DNA of 64,000 nt from Unio delphinus. Lineage: Eukaryota > Mollusca > Bivalvia > Unionida > Unionidae. The notes under the pieces are model-generated. The model had not been told where the DNA came from, did not search any database, and saw only the letters and a program-made list of their open reading frames with translations. How positions within the stretch are numbered: the stretch's first letter is position 1; the number at the start of each line of letters is the position of its first letter. The DNA is taken from NCBI GenBank assembly GCA_029339505.1, contig JAQISU010000179.1, positions 14,408,001 through 14,472,000 of the forward strand. The letters run 5' to 3'. The translations under genes and the position numbers were made by a program. This document shows, one piece after another, positions 14,001 to 28,300 of this stretch.

Positions 14001-17000
14001 GAGAGAATAATGAAAACAAATATCCACTTGCCACTAATATTAACCATATTATATTTCTCTAAGATGAGAACTTAGTCTTAAACAATCAAGTTTACTTATG
14101 AATAACAGTCAACTGTATACATCATGTACTACTATCTACCATAGCATAATGCACCCCAATATCATGGTCAACACTTTCCACTTAAAACCATAGAACAAAC
14201 AGTATTAAGAGTAATCTGCTAGCACATTAACCAATGGCAGATCAACCAGCCCATAATACAATGGTATATTTACAGGCCCATTATACAATAAAAATCTGCC
14301 AGCCATAGCATATTACTATATGGTAGATATTCCTGACCCATTGTACAATATAAGATCTTCTGGACCATCATACAAAAGCATATCTACCACCCCATTATAG
14401 TGACAGATCTAATGGCCCATTATACATTGGCAACCTACAAACCCATTACATAATGACAGATCTACTGGCTCATCGCACAATAGCAGATCTACCAGACCAT
14501 TTTACAGTGACAGATCTAATGGCCCATTATGCATCAGCAGACTTACAAGCCCTTTATATAATGATAGATCGACTGGCCCATTACAGAACTACTGTTCTTC
14601 TGTCCAATTATACAATGGCAAATCTACTGGCAATTGGAGATTTTTCTGAGCTATTATATTAAAGGTTGAACTTCCAGACAATTACATCATGGCAAAAGTA
14701 AATCATTATGCAGTGACAAATTTACCATGCCATTATGCAACAACAAAGATCTTCCAATCCCAGAATGCAATCATACTATATAAATATCAATCAGAGTAAT
14801 ATCCCTTTAACTGATTTTAACAGATGTTTGTAAATTTAATGGTCTGCATGGAGCTAGTGGGACTAGCAAACTGCAAATAAAACAGACCCTGATCTGCCAT
14901 CACATAATGTACACGCAGATCATGAGTTCCTCTTATTTATTCTATTGATTACTCCTGACAACCTGCATAGACTCAGAACTGCCAGATCATTATGCAATGG
15001 CAGATCTGGTCTGTGCAGTTTGCAGTTGGACTCGACTTAAAAGTTAGCATATACCATATTCTTATTCTGACTCAAAGAACAATAATTTAGCAAGTCATGA
15101 AAAACTGAATATAGTAATTCCAATGAATGTGTAAATGAATGATAATATTACTGGAAACAATAGTTAATATAAGCTGTATTGCAGTTAACATCTGTATGTG
15201 ACATAAATTGGTTATTTTCAATTCTGGCGATATTGAGAATTTTACAATAAATATTTTTTTCCTTTCGATAATTTTTATCTATTGCAATTAGTTGTATTTA
15301 AGTTACTGGTAAATGACACATAATTAGAAAATCACTTTCTCAATGTTGCATCAAAAACATAAGAAATAAAAACTTAATAACAATAATACTGATGCTGCAT
15401 GATTCCCAATACCTAAACACATGTTCATGCACCTGAAATGCTGATACAGCATAAATCCCAACACCTAAAAACATGTCCATGTGCTTGAAATAATGGTGCA
15501 ACATAAATCAAACACCTCATTTCCATGCACCTGAATTGATAGAACATAAATCCCAATGCCTAAAAACATGTCCTAGCACTTGAATTGCTGATGCAACATA
15601 AATCCCAGCACCCAAACACATGTCCCTGCACCTGAATGCCCGATATCTGTAGTTTTAGTTGACCTGTGTATAAGTCAGCCTTATATTCCATATAAACTCA
15701 CTTGTACGTTAAGCTCAAGTGCAAATATCATAGATATAGATTAGCAGTTGTATAAAGCACAGGCAGATCAGGTTCTTTGTTATAATGATTGCTCATTATA
15801 GTCAGATCTGCTGGTACATTATACAACTGCAGATCTATCTATGATGTTTGCAGCTGGACCCAAGTTATAAGCAAGAATATATGTACATTCTAGCTAAAGT
15901 ATTCATACTGAAATCAATGTCTTTTTCTAAATGGCTGAAATTAAACCTTTCAAAATAATCAAAGTAAAATTCAAATTCACATTAATCTCAATGAAATTTA
16001 AACTGATTAATTGATTTTAATTAATTTCTCTTAATCACAAAGAATCAGAAGGTTAAAAGAAAAATGATATAAAATATCATTCCACTAGAAGATCAAATAT
16101 TAAAAGGCATGAAATACTGGCATACTTAGCTACCATTAGTTAGCTGTATACACAGGTTTTACATACTAGTGTTCCCTCAGTATTAAATCCCTCAATATAA
16201 AATAACCATTCATATTATACATAGCTATGCATTACACAATAGTTTTTTCCAGACTCGTTAGATCCAATTACAATCTGGTTTGGATTCCCAAAATATTTTT
16301 ATAATTTTATGCAGAAAATGATGCAACATGGACATAGTCTTTCATGTAATTATGGACATGGCCTTGCATGTAATTATTGACATGGTCTTGCATGTAATTA
16401 TTGACATAGCCTTGCATGTAATTATTGACATGGTTTTGCATGTAATTATGGACATGGCCTTGCATGTAATTATGGACACAGTCTTGCATGTAATTATTGA
16501 CATGGTCTTGCATGTAATTATGGACACAATCTTGGATGTAATTATGGACACAGTCTTGCATGTAATTATGGATATGGTCTTGCATGTAATTATGGACATG
16601 GCCTTGCATGTAATTAAGGACATGGCTTTGCATGTAATTATTGACATGGTCTTGCATGTAATTATGGACATGGTCTTGCATGTAATTATGGACACAGTCT
16701 TGCATGTAATTATTGACATGGCCTTGCATGTAATTATGGACATGGCCTTGCATGTAATTATGGACATGGTATTGCATGTAATTATGGACACAGTCTTGCA
16801 TGCAATTATGGATATGGTCTTGCATGTAATTATGGACATGGCCTTGCATGTAATTATGGACATGGCCTTGTATGTAATTATTGACATGGTCTTGCATGTA
16901 ATTATGGATATGGTCTTGCATGTAATTATGGACATGGCCTTGCATGTAATTATTGACATGGCCTTGCATGTAATTATTGACATGGTCTTGCATGTAATTA

Positions 17001-20000
17001 TGGACATGGCCTTGCATGTAATTATGGACACAGTCTTGCATGTAATTATGGATATGGTCTTGCATGTAATTATGGACATGGCCTTTGCATGTAATATACT
17101 ATATTAAATGGTGGTCTAACTTTGTGTACTTTTATAGGTCCTAAAACTGTTTTATAGTGAGGGATACTGCATTGAAATGTGCAACGACAAAATGTGTGTT
17201 TTATATCTTCATTAAAAAGGAAAAGTAGAAACCCATTCCAAAAGTTTCTGCAAAGAATAAATAATCTAATTTTCACTAAACCTCAGTTCCTGTTATCTTT
17301 TTGAGGCCAGTAAATGTTATACTGACTTTCATTGCTGCATTCATAGCGTGCACCTCTGCAATCTAGAATACACAATATATACATATAAAATTGACAACAC
17401 TATCACTTTGTTTGGCTCATGTGTTTCCAATTTTGATCCCACTAGAGCATTAATCCATGTTCATAATGTATACAGCTGTTAAATGTATTTCTGTCTTTCT
17501 GTGCATTTGTTCATAGGTATCAATTTCAAAATATAGCATTTCTATCAAATTGTATATTTTGAGTTTGTCAAAACTCACAGTTCTATCAATTAATCCATTT
17601 TAAATCAATCTATCCATGAACTCATGGCTCAAATATGCAACTGCATGTAAAAACCTTGAATTTTGATAATACACAAATATTGATTCCTTCGTACATTTTC
17701 TCCTTTTAACAAGTTACTGGTATTCTTTTTCTCCACTCATTTTACTTTGAAATGAACCATATGCCGAAGTAAACTGCACATACTAGTTATAGTTTTTAGT
17801 AATTTAAAATTAATTTTATTTAAAACCTGATTATGTGAGAGTTTGTATTGTTACAAACACTAATGTTAGTTAAACTTTCAATAAATACTTAGCTTTTATT
17901 GAAGACTGAATATTTCACACTGATATTAAAATTATGACATAAAATAGTCGTTAACTTCCATCTGATATCTTATTAATACAGCCTTAAATGCACTCATTAA
18001 ATTTTCATGCAAAATGAATCCTCTAAAACTTTAATTTCATTTAATTTCTTAGGTTACTTACATATTCATCCAGGGCCCTTTCAAAGCTCTTAATGGAATC
18101 CTTGAAATTTTTGGCTTTCATCTGTGTCTTGCCAAGCAACATAAACATGGCCGCTGTTGGCTTGGATCTGGTAGCTGTCTCCAGGGCTTCAATAGCCTAC
18201 ATTATGTAAAGCACCTTATTTACCAGTGTAGTTTTAACATTCAGTTTCAGATGGTATTGACTCAGAGCTGTCACTGCATAAGATGGCAAGGGATCAGGGT
18301 ACTTACAATCATACGTGAACAGAACAGCATATGCAGTCTCCATAATTATAAAACCTATGTGTAAACCTTAGAGCAGGGGTTACATAGCATGCCACATTAT
18401 TCCATATCAATCACAAAATGAACAACAAGTATATGCTACCAGTAAGAGAGTAGCAAACAAAATTGAGACTTTTGGCTGACCTTTATGTGCCACACAATAC
18501 CTCTTGATGTGCCACCTTGTGGCACACATTTTATAGGTTGCTGACCCCTGCCTTAGAGTACAGCATCTTATATTGAGGGTAATGTATTCTGATCTACAAG
18601 CACATTGTGAAGCAACAGATCTAGGTCTGCAATGCTTGCACTTGGTCACAAGTTATATATGTGCAAATTAAGAAAGCATCATCATTATAATAGAAAATTT
18701 ACATGGGTAAATTTACCCGACATGAAATTAGAACGCATTGATAAAGTTGTAAAAGAAATGATCTCAGCAAGGGGCAGTAATTATACTATTATATTGGGTA
18801 ACTAAATTTAGCAAGGATGAATTTTACCTCAGGACGTGTATTATTTTTTTCAATACTATTACACAATAGAATAATATACATCAGGCATTTTATGATAGTT
18901 AAATAAACTTGTAAGTATACCTGACACTGGCTAACTACTAAACATAACCATTTACGTCATTGCTTACCAATGATGCCAGCAGATAAAAAGAGACCAATTG
19001 AAAACTGATGCAGTGAATAAATAGCAAATGAATGTCTAAATTCAGCAACGGAAAACAAGAATAAGTGATATTTAGACTCATCACAACTGACATTCAAGTT
19101 CTATAACTCAATATTTCCAAAGCAGTTACAATAATAATTTATATGTAAATGAAACATTGCCATGAATATCAATTAGCTTGTTTTGTAAAAGGTCTGATTA
19201 ATATCAGATGACCATCATCAATCTGTTAAGCATTGCTTAATAGCACCATCTTAAAAGAATGATATTGTTTTAAGATTACAAGTTAACTCCCCTTATAAAA
19301 GAGAATGACTGTAATACCTTGTCATAGTTCTTCAGGAAAGACTGAACCACAGCCTGCTGGGTAGGTCTCTGTCCCAACGTGGCGGAATCTGACTGTAGTT
19401 CGGATGCATGTCTGAAATGACACAAAAGGAGACATTTTGTAATTATATATAACCCAGGCACAAAGAAAAGATACTTCATGTCTGTAAAATTATTTTTCAG
19501 CAACATGAATAAATCTAGGAAATTAGGTAATGGTTACTCATGCTGGGTGCAAAATACAACTACATACACAAGCACAACCCACATTTCAACTTTCATAGCA
19601 ATAACTGTAGAACATTAAAATTCATGTTCAGCTATCATATCTACCAAGAAAAGTAGATCACAACAGTACAGTTTAAGCATGCAACATGGCTTCACATTTA
19701 GTTGCACTGCCATTGCAAGATTTAGTTCCAACAGATGCATTAACATAAGTTACATTCCTGATTAGAAAAAACGATAAATGTTTGAACATATGCAGATAAA
19801 TGTACTAAAAAAGTTTTGACAAATTTAACTGCCAGCCTGAGTAGTTTAAACACAGATTTCATTTTATATACCTTGATATATTTAAAATTTTCAGGAAAAG
19901 AACATTATGATATTTTTCAGATATAACATGCATTAAAAAAATAATTGACAAATAATATGACAGAAAAGGTATTTTAAGTATAATGCCGGTGGTGTCTCAC

Positions 20001-20392
20001 CTGACACAGAAGGATGCTAGTTCAAAATTACCCATCTCCAACACTAACTGGCCCTGTCAAAAGAATAAAATGATTCACATTATTTATTAAAGAGTTTAAA
20101 ATATAAGAGATAAAATTACACAATGTCTCAGAGTTATGTAGCATTACTGATGTTATTTATAAGTATATTTATCAGAAAAAACTTATCTGGCTGCATAGTG
20201 TAAGTTGTTTTATTTTGGGGAATGTTTACAGAAAAATGTGCACAGTTTTGCACAGAACAGCAATATTAAATTTCACTTCCTAAGAAAATAAGCAACAATG
20301 TTGTTATTTTAATCCCCAGAAAATACAATATATCAATTGATTTCAATGAAAAATTCCATTTTTTTTCAATAGATCAACAACTCAACAATGAC

Positions 20393-20453
<61 letters not shown>

Positions 20454-22256
20454 GAACCAGTACGACTAAAGAGAACTGGATATGTCATAAGACACCCTAA
20501 ATATTCCAGCAAAACGCAAAGATTTTCTTAAAAGAATTCTTTTTATGTGCCCAACAACTTTAGCAACTTTAGGTCAGATTATTTTTTTTACTGATCCTTA
20601 TTTTCAGACAAAATTTGCATATCATAAATTGCAATAAATTACATCACCATGCGTGTGATTCCTGCAAAAAATTCACACACGATCTATAAAACAAATGACT
20701 AAAAAATGTGCAATTCTGTAATGCAATCAGAAGTAATTTATACTTCACTGGACATTGGTCAATTTTATCCAAGACTTCACTGGACATGTCAAGGTCAATT
20801 TTATCCAATACGTCATTCAAGAAACCAAATGAAAATATTGCTTCTACCATAGAATCAGTTACATTTTTTTAATTGTAACCTGCCTGTGTATTTGAGGTTG
20901 CTGTGAATATGTTATACAAAATGCCATTTTATGCAAATTAGAAAACATATAATATTTATTAAAGTATTAAATAACATCCATCGGACATAAAACTATCCCA
21001 AACCATGAATAAAGTGAAAGATGACATAGGATTGCAAACTCTGAAAAATGCTCTAAGAAGATATTAAATGCAAATAATTGGTAGATATAATTCACAGGAA
21101 GTGTGTGTGTGTGTCTGTGTTACAAACTTGAGGTTCAGCAGGCATAGAATATTTAACAATTTTAACTACTGCGAAGTTCAAATTTTGGAAGTAATATACA
21201 TGTGAAAGAACAAAGAAGCCAGTTTATGACAAATTGGGAGATTTGTCAAATTTGTCAGGAATTGTTTTGCAATTGCCCTTCAATGAGAAGGACAACTTTT
21301 TCATTGTTGTATATGTAATTTTTCTTATCAGGATCCAAAGCATGTGTCACAATGTGAGTAGGTTTCTTGTTTGTATGAAAACTTTTGTGCTGAGCATGGG
21401 ATTATTTTGACTATATCTGATAATTGATCTGTTACCATAAACAGGAGACTTATCTTCAGCTATTAAGTTTGCAAGCAGAGTCCAAACATGTATATCATTC
21501 ATATTTGATGCCGAATCTGTAAACATGGATGTCATATTTGTTGTTGTTTTTAATATGCTTGAATATGCTGCATGACATGTAAGGTCATTCTTGCCAATGT
21601 AACATATTGTAAAATCAGCTTACAAGAATGGCAGATTTACAATATATATAGGGACACTGCATTTGTTAGGACACAATACATTATAAATTATTTTATATAT
21701 TTTAAAATCAGCATTACAAGAATGGCAGAATGCATATTTATGTCCGTTGAACTTGATTAAAAGCAATGAAATCCCCATTTCTGTCTATCACTTAATTTTG
21801 GAAAAAATTTTGGTTGCTAAGATTTTGGTGTTTTAGCAAAGAAACACACTTCAAAGTGTCGACAAACTTTAAACACAGAAGCCAAACTGACCATTTTATT
21901 CAGATTCAGCTCATTAGTAATCTCTGTAATCTTTTAGGTATTACTTCTGATCACACATAGAATAATCCGTGTTGATAAACTTAAAACACAGAAGCCAACT
22001 GACCCTGGTAATCCTATAAAGGGATGAAAATTGTTTTATGTTGCTTGAAATAAGCAACTAAACTGTCTTGCCCTGCTTTAGTCAGATTACAATCATGTGA
22101 TCATAGATAGTATTACTGTAAATATACTACACAGTAAGTTGCAAAAGAAAGGAAAGATACATTTTTCAAAAATAATTGTGCACAAATGGAATATTTTAGT
22201 ATGTGATGGGAGGGACAAGACCCTAATCTGAGAAGAAATACCTCCCATCCAGGAGG

Positions 22257-22307
<51 letters not shown>

Positions 22308-25300
22308 CATCATCATCATCATCCATTTTGATTATCCAGGCCTTTTATTAATCCTCTAATAAGGGTAGGCCTGTCTGTTTTGTCGTGAGAGTATTCAAAG
22401 CTTTCTTCCAGGCTCTACGGTCCTGTGGATTGATTCCGCTCAGCCCCAACGTCTTTCTGTCTCTTTTTGTCAACTCTTCCCATGTTAGCTTAGGTCTGCC
22501 TGGAGCTCGACTTCCAGTAACTTTGAAGGAACGGACCTTGGATATCCACCCTTTACTACGCTCAACATGGCCCAGCCATCGCATCCTATTTGATTGGATA
22601 ATGTCAGAAATGTTTCTGATGTTGAGCTGGGTGAGGAGAGACTCAAGTGGGACATTTGCCTCGGAATTTACATGTCAGATCCATCGTATCATGGCTTTAT
22701 CATTGTGATGTATCTTCCTGAGAGTTGTAGCAGTAGAGTATATATATACATATGTGTATATATATATAGCATGTGTACTCATGTAATAAAATTATTTAAG
22801 CATCACTGAAGTTGCCATGAGACTATTATTCAACAAATGTACAAGCAGATTCATAGGTTGTAACTTACATTTTGAAAGAAGTTAACATTATGTATTAATT
22901 CTGAGGCAGTGTAGGTAACATCACAGGAAAGTTACAAAATAAACCTAAAATCTCCATAATTAATGTCAGTATATAGGATACAGTACTCAGATCACATTGG
23001 ATATAGAAAACAACACTCAGATGATGTGGTATACAGAAGGTACACAGACACATACTTTATTTACAATATATATTGGGACACTGCATTTGTTAGGACACAA
23101 TACATTAATTTATAAAGTAGTTTTTATGTACGTTTTAGTTCTGGTTATGTGTCATTTTTTTTTCCAGTCATACATCGTAGAACACCTTTGAAAATAACAT
23201 GCCAGAAAAAAAATTAAAACTGAAATTGTAATTCATAAAAATATTAAAGTGTATACTTGAGATAAAATAGCTTAATTCACTGCAGCATCAACCCATCCTT
23301 CTCCTGCACACATACAATTCATACTTTTGGTGCATGAATATTTTTTTTTAGCTTCCCCATGCAATGAAAAATACTCATTGGTGACAACCCATCTTCATAA
23401 GTGGAAACTGTATGCCAGATTTTGTTCTGCACTAGCTCTCACAGTATAATTCCTCTTCGTATCGACTTACAGTCCATCCAGGAATGAGAGCAAGTACACT
23501 GGATCCATGTTGAGCTTGATTTGATCTTTCGAGATTTATTTGATAACTTCCTTCGATAGCATCACATACTAGATTTACTGCAATCACCGAGGATATATTG
23601 ACGTTTTGAGGAGCGATGTCGCCCACCACCATCTGGGTCATTATTATGTTTGAGGATTGTTGTTTGTGGTTGTGCTATTTTCTTCCATGCATCATACATC
23701 CTTTTAAAATCATCATCGATGGCATCGCTGAGAGATTTTCCATCTCTGGAACATTATATTCTTGTAATTTAAAATTTAATAACTCTTCTTTTGTTAAATT
23801 ATATGCGGATACAAATTTTTGTTTTTCTCCTTCTCGCTCGTCAATAGATTCATTAAAAGATTTTATAAAAAATTCATTTAATTCTTTCATATCTTTCATA
23901 TATATAAGTGTTCATATCTTTTATTATTTTTATGATTTCATCACGTGAACCTGTTACATCCAAAAGATTTTTTGAAAACTTTGCCATAGTCTATCTCTAT
24001 CAGATTCAAAAACTTCATTAAAATTTTTAAACATCACATTAATATGTTCATTTAATAAAATCGTGTCTGTACTTTTTTTACCATCGTGTTCAAATTCAAA
24101 ATGCAACCCAGAGAAACCCTTCCTATAGAATTCAAAATATATTTTCTTTACTTTTGTTATATCTTCTCCTCTTAGAAGAGTTAAAATTATATCACCATGA
24201 ATATATTTAAACTCATCTGTGGTAAAATCAGATTTTTTAGGTTCTGGTGGTATTTGTAAGGATGTCCGAGGTGGGGTTTCAGGCCATTCTAGCACAGTCC
24301 TTATTGAGCTTTGATAGATATCTATGACATACCCAGGTGAGTTTATCTCAATTGCAGATGATAATAACTGTTATAGCGATTTTTTTTAATTCTTTTCCAG
24401 TAATGGATTTTTTTCTGCGTTGTAATGCATTATTGATCTGTTTGATTTGGTAAGACCCAGATGGTAAGGAAACAACATTCCAATCAGGATTACCATTGGG
24501 TTTATTCTTGCTCGCAAACACCAGGGAATTATTCGGTTGTTGACCACCAAATGGTACTGATCTAATATTAGGCCAACTATGGTATACTCGTAATTTTGCT
24601 AGTGGTATCTCCTTCACCGGAATCACAGAAGGGAAATTCACACTGAATTCAGGATTGGTTGAGGTTATTGAGATCATGCTGGTTTTCACTGGGGTGGTAT
24701 TTTCCGCTATTCGTTGAAGTAGTTCTTGCGATGTTGCCATTGTTATTATATTCGTGTTATTTTTCTAATTTTGACATCGCGGAATTATAAACAAGTACCA
24801 TCGCTAAAAACTCACTATCAGATATTAATGTGTCATCAAGAAAGGACGATATCATCGAGGATAATTGCGAGTATGTGGTTGACACAACATGGAACTTAAC
24901 TACGTAATCCTGCAGTTTATGCTGGCTACATGATGATATTTTTTTTGTTATAATTGAAATTATTCCAGCGATTGTTGTCGCCACTGATATACAAATTGGA
25001 ACAGCTATTGGGGCAATCATTGTTACCGAAGATAGTATTATACCCGCTCCAGTAATTACACCTGATACTGCATACACTGTGGCATCAACTGCAGTAATTC
25101 TTCGTCGATATTTTTTTATTTTTACTTGATACTCCTCAGTGAGTGTTTAGAGTTTAGTTTGAAATTCTCTGACCTGATCATAGCGATACTGCTGTGACAT
25201 TGCCAATGATGAAATTTTATTTATTATAATAGATTTCAAATTGATGGCGTTAAATTTGCCACCGTTGAAAATCCTATGGATTTTAATTTCAGTTGTTTAC

Positions 25301-28300
25301 TTAAATCCGCTACGAATTCCACATACCATGTTATTGAAACCCAAGCCAAATTATTATCAGTGGATATTATTGTGAATTGTTCAGTTGTTTCCTTGTCGAT
25401 GATCGTCGATATCATATTGTTGACCCCAGATGAACTCATTGATGAAATATTAAATTGAGTCGGCGACACTTGTGTTAATTTGTGAAATACTGTCATAGTT
25501 AACCTGGATATAATACAGTCCTGGATATTTTGCACCTTGCACCATGTCATGTGTGAATGACAGGTGCCTCGAGGAATCGGTTGATCTTCATCAATCGATG
25601 TCTATTGCGATTTTGTTGGATCTAGTTTTCAGTCTGATAACATATCAAACTTTGAAGTACAGCCAAATATGATTCATTTCTCATAATTCACATCAATGAA
25701 CAATGTGTCATGTGTTGTCTGACATAAGCGATACACTGCAGTATGGAAGCATACATGAAATACATGGAGCTTATGGATATATTTATTTCTTTAATAAATT
25801 GCTCATAATGAACAAAAAGGAAAATATGCTAACAATATACAGTTAGTTTCTTTCATTTTATTATGAAATAAGCAATTTCGTTTTACTTTGTTATTGTTTA
25901 TCTATGTTATTGCAATGTGCGTTGGCAGAGGGTGGGGGTCTAAAAAATGTAACACAAAATCATTTTGATTCTTAAGGCTAGGGATACATGATTTATGTGA
26001 AAGAAAGTTTCGGAACATGAAAATAAATTATTTTATTGTGTATTTTACTGTTTCCCAATATATATAGTAAATATTGTAGAATATAGGAGCCAGTACTCAG
26101 ATCATGTATGTATTAGACAGTACTCAGATCATGTTGTATATATTAGACAGTACTCAGACTATGTGGTATACAGAAAAACAGTACTCAGACTATGTTGTAT
26201 GTATTAGAGAGTACTCAGACTATGTGGTATACAGAAGACAGTACTCAGATTATGTCATAAAATGGAAGTCAGTTTTATCTCACTTGGATATGACCTGTTG
26301 TAGTAATATAAAGAGTAAACTTCTTCTAAGTTAAAATTTTCAGCAAAATTACTTCTAAGGATATTCTTTTGTAAAATTATGTAGGAGAGTGAAGTACATA
26401 AATAATACAAACCCTGTACATATAGTAATGGTGGACATCTGGGCGAAGATGAATGGCCCGTGTGAAATCCTTCAATGCCTGACTCAACTGGAATAGATAA
26501 AATATGTCATACAATTTTGCCCTGAAAATCTTTCTTTATAATACTGTATCATAAATCTCACTTTGAAATTCTTTTGAAGTAGATGCAAATCTTATTGTAT
26601 TATAGCAGATTTATCACTTGATCTGTGATAATAAAATGGTATAAAAAAATGGTATAAATAATGATATAACAAGAATGATTTAACATATTATGAATCCATG
26701 TACAAGTAAAGGTAGGGGTAAATAAAACACCAGTCAAAAATGTAATATAATTTAACTGCATACAATTATACATAAAAATTATATACCAAATTAGAATAAG
26801 GTAGTCCCATACTTAATAGAAATGAATTACTGCTGTCTAATAGCATTAGTTATGAGCTATAAGCTATAGGTTTCTGAAATACAACTAAAGAATTTTATGT
26901 TTTTTGTTCCTTTTGGCTTTAGTTTTGAGTTGTGCCAGCATTAAGAGATATCTAAGACCAAATATTGGTAGAACTTGTCATAAATAAATTTATTTTATAA
27001 GATAAGTGTTATTGCAGGGTTAATCTCAATAATAACTACAACAGCAATAATAATAAAAATAACTACAATAACAACATTAATAATGATGATGATGAGGCTA
27101 ACAATCAGAATTACCACTTCAGTGGCCTAGTGGTTAGAGCAACCGTCTAGGATGTGGGAGGTCATGGGTTCAATCCCCAGCTGAGTCATACCAAAGACTT
27201 ATAAAAATGGTACTAACAGTTTCCTCACTTGGTGCTCAGCATTAAGAGGCTAGTTTAGGACTGGTTGGCCTGGTGTCAGGATAATATGACTGGGTGGGAC
27301 ATCATGCTACATGTCCATAGCATGATGCCCCAGTGCTAGACATCACTATAAACTGCCACACTTCAGACATCGTAGTGATATGACTGAAAAACTGTTAAAG
27401 CTATGTTAAAAATCCAATCATACACACACACAGACACACACAAACACACTTACACAAACAGACACAGACACACACACACAGACACACACAGCAATAAGAA
27501 TTACTGGATACTGCTGATTGTACTCAACCTCATGTATTTTGTGGTAGGCTTCTGCTCTACAGACATATGCACGGACATAGGTTGGATCCACTTTGATGGC
27601 AGCAGTGAACTTCTTGATAGCCCTTATTTTGTAAAAAAAAAAAAAATTGTTTAGATATTGTATATATAATGTGTGGAATATGAACTAAATCAAAGAGGAC
27701 ATTTATTTACACCCTGAATATCTTTGATATTCAATTATGTCTTACAAATAAAATGTGCACGAACAGAGGAAAATAATTTGTTAGAATTCTATTGTACAGA
27801 GGGAAATAAATTGTTAGAATTTTATCACAGCAATGTCAGGAAACTCACTTAAATTAGACGTATTTATCTGCAAATTAGCTCATTGAAAAGGTTTAAGTGA
27901 TAAAATTGGATTACTTAGAACTGTCAGTAATTTAACACTCCTACCATATATGATGTGCAATAAAAGAAGAGAGATAACTCTAAATATCCTATTCTAACAA
28001 AGCCAAATCATGTATGGGATATAACTGCTTGTCACGATATAGATGTAAACCAAGTTTCATGAAAATATCTCAGATGGTACTGGAGATATGAAATGGATAA
28101 AAGTGAGATGATTCGACACAATCTGTAATAACAATTGGAGATAACTATTAAAATGCAGATCAGACAGACTTCACTTGTTTACAGGCCTCAGTGTCTAGCC
28201 ATGATATAAAAGCATACCAAGTTCCATGAAGATATCTCAAATGGTTTATGATACACAAACAAAATTGTCATGGAAAAATGGATAAGCTGATTCCAGTATA

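Larger units (their letters stand above)
23432..25640 (-). mobile_element. Virus-like multi-ORF block, decayed, class unknown
   Basis: Six compact ORFs lie head to tail on the minus strand within about 2.1 kb, with spacers of 17-36 bp. This packing is unlike the rest of the window and like a small DNA virus or virus-derived transposon. Several ORFs recall invertebrate multi-copy hypothetical proteins, but I cannot name the family. No polymerase, integrase or packaging ATPase is visible. Frames are broken in at least two places. No terminal repeats were found at the edges. Confidence 0.45.

Noticed and set aside
16307..17107. Three open frames of about 245-260 codons on both strands
   Set aside because: They are readings of a 24-bp tandem repeat; no start context, domain or splice support.
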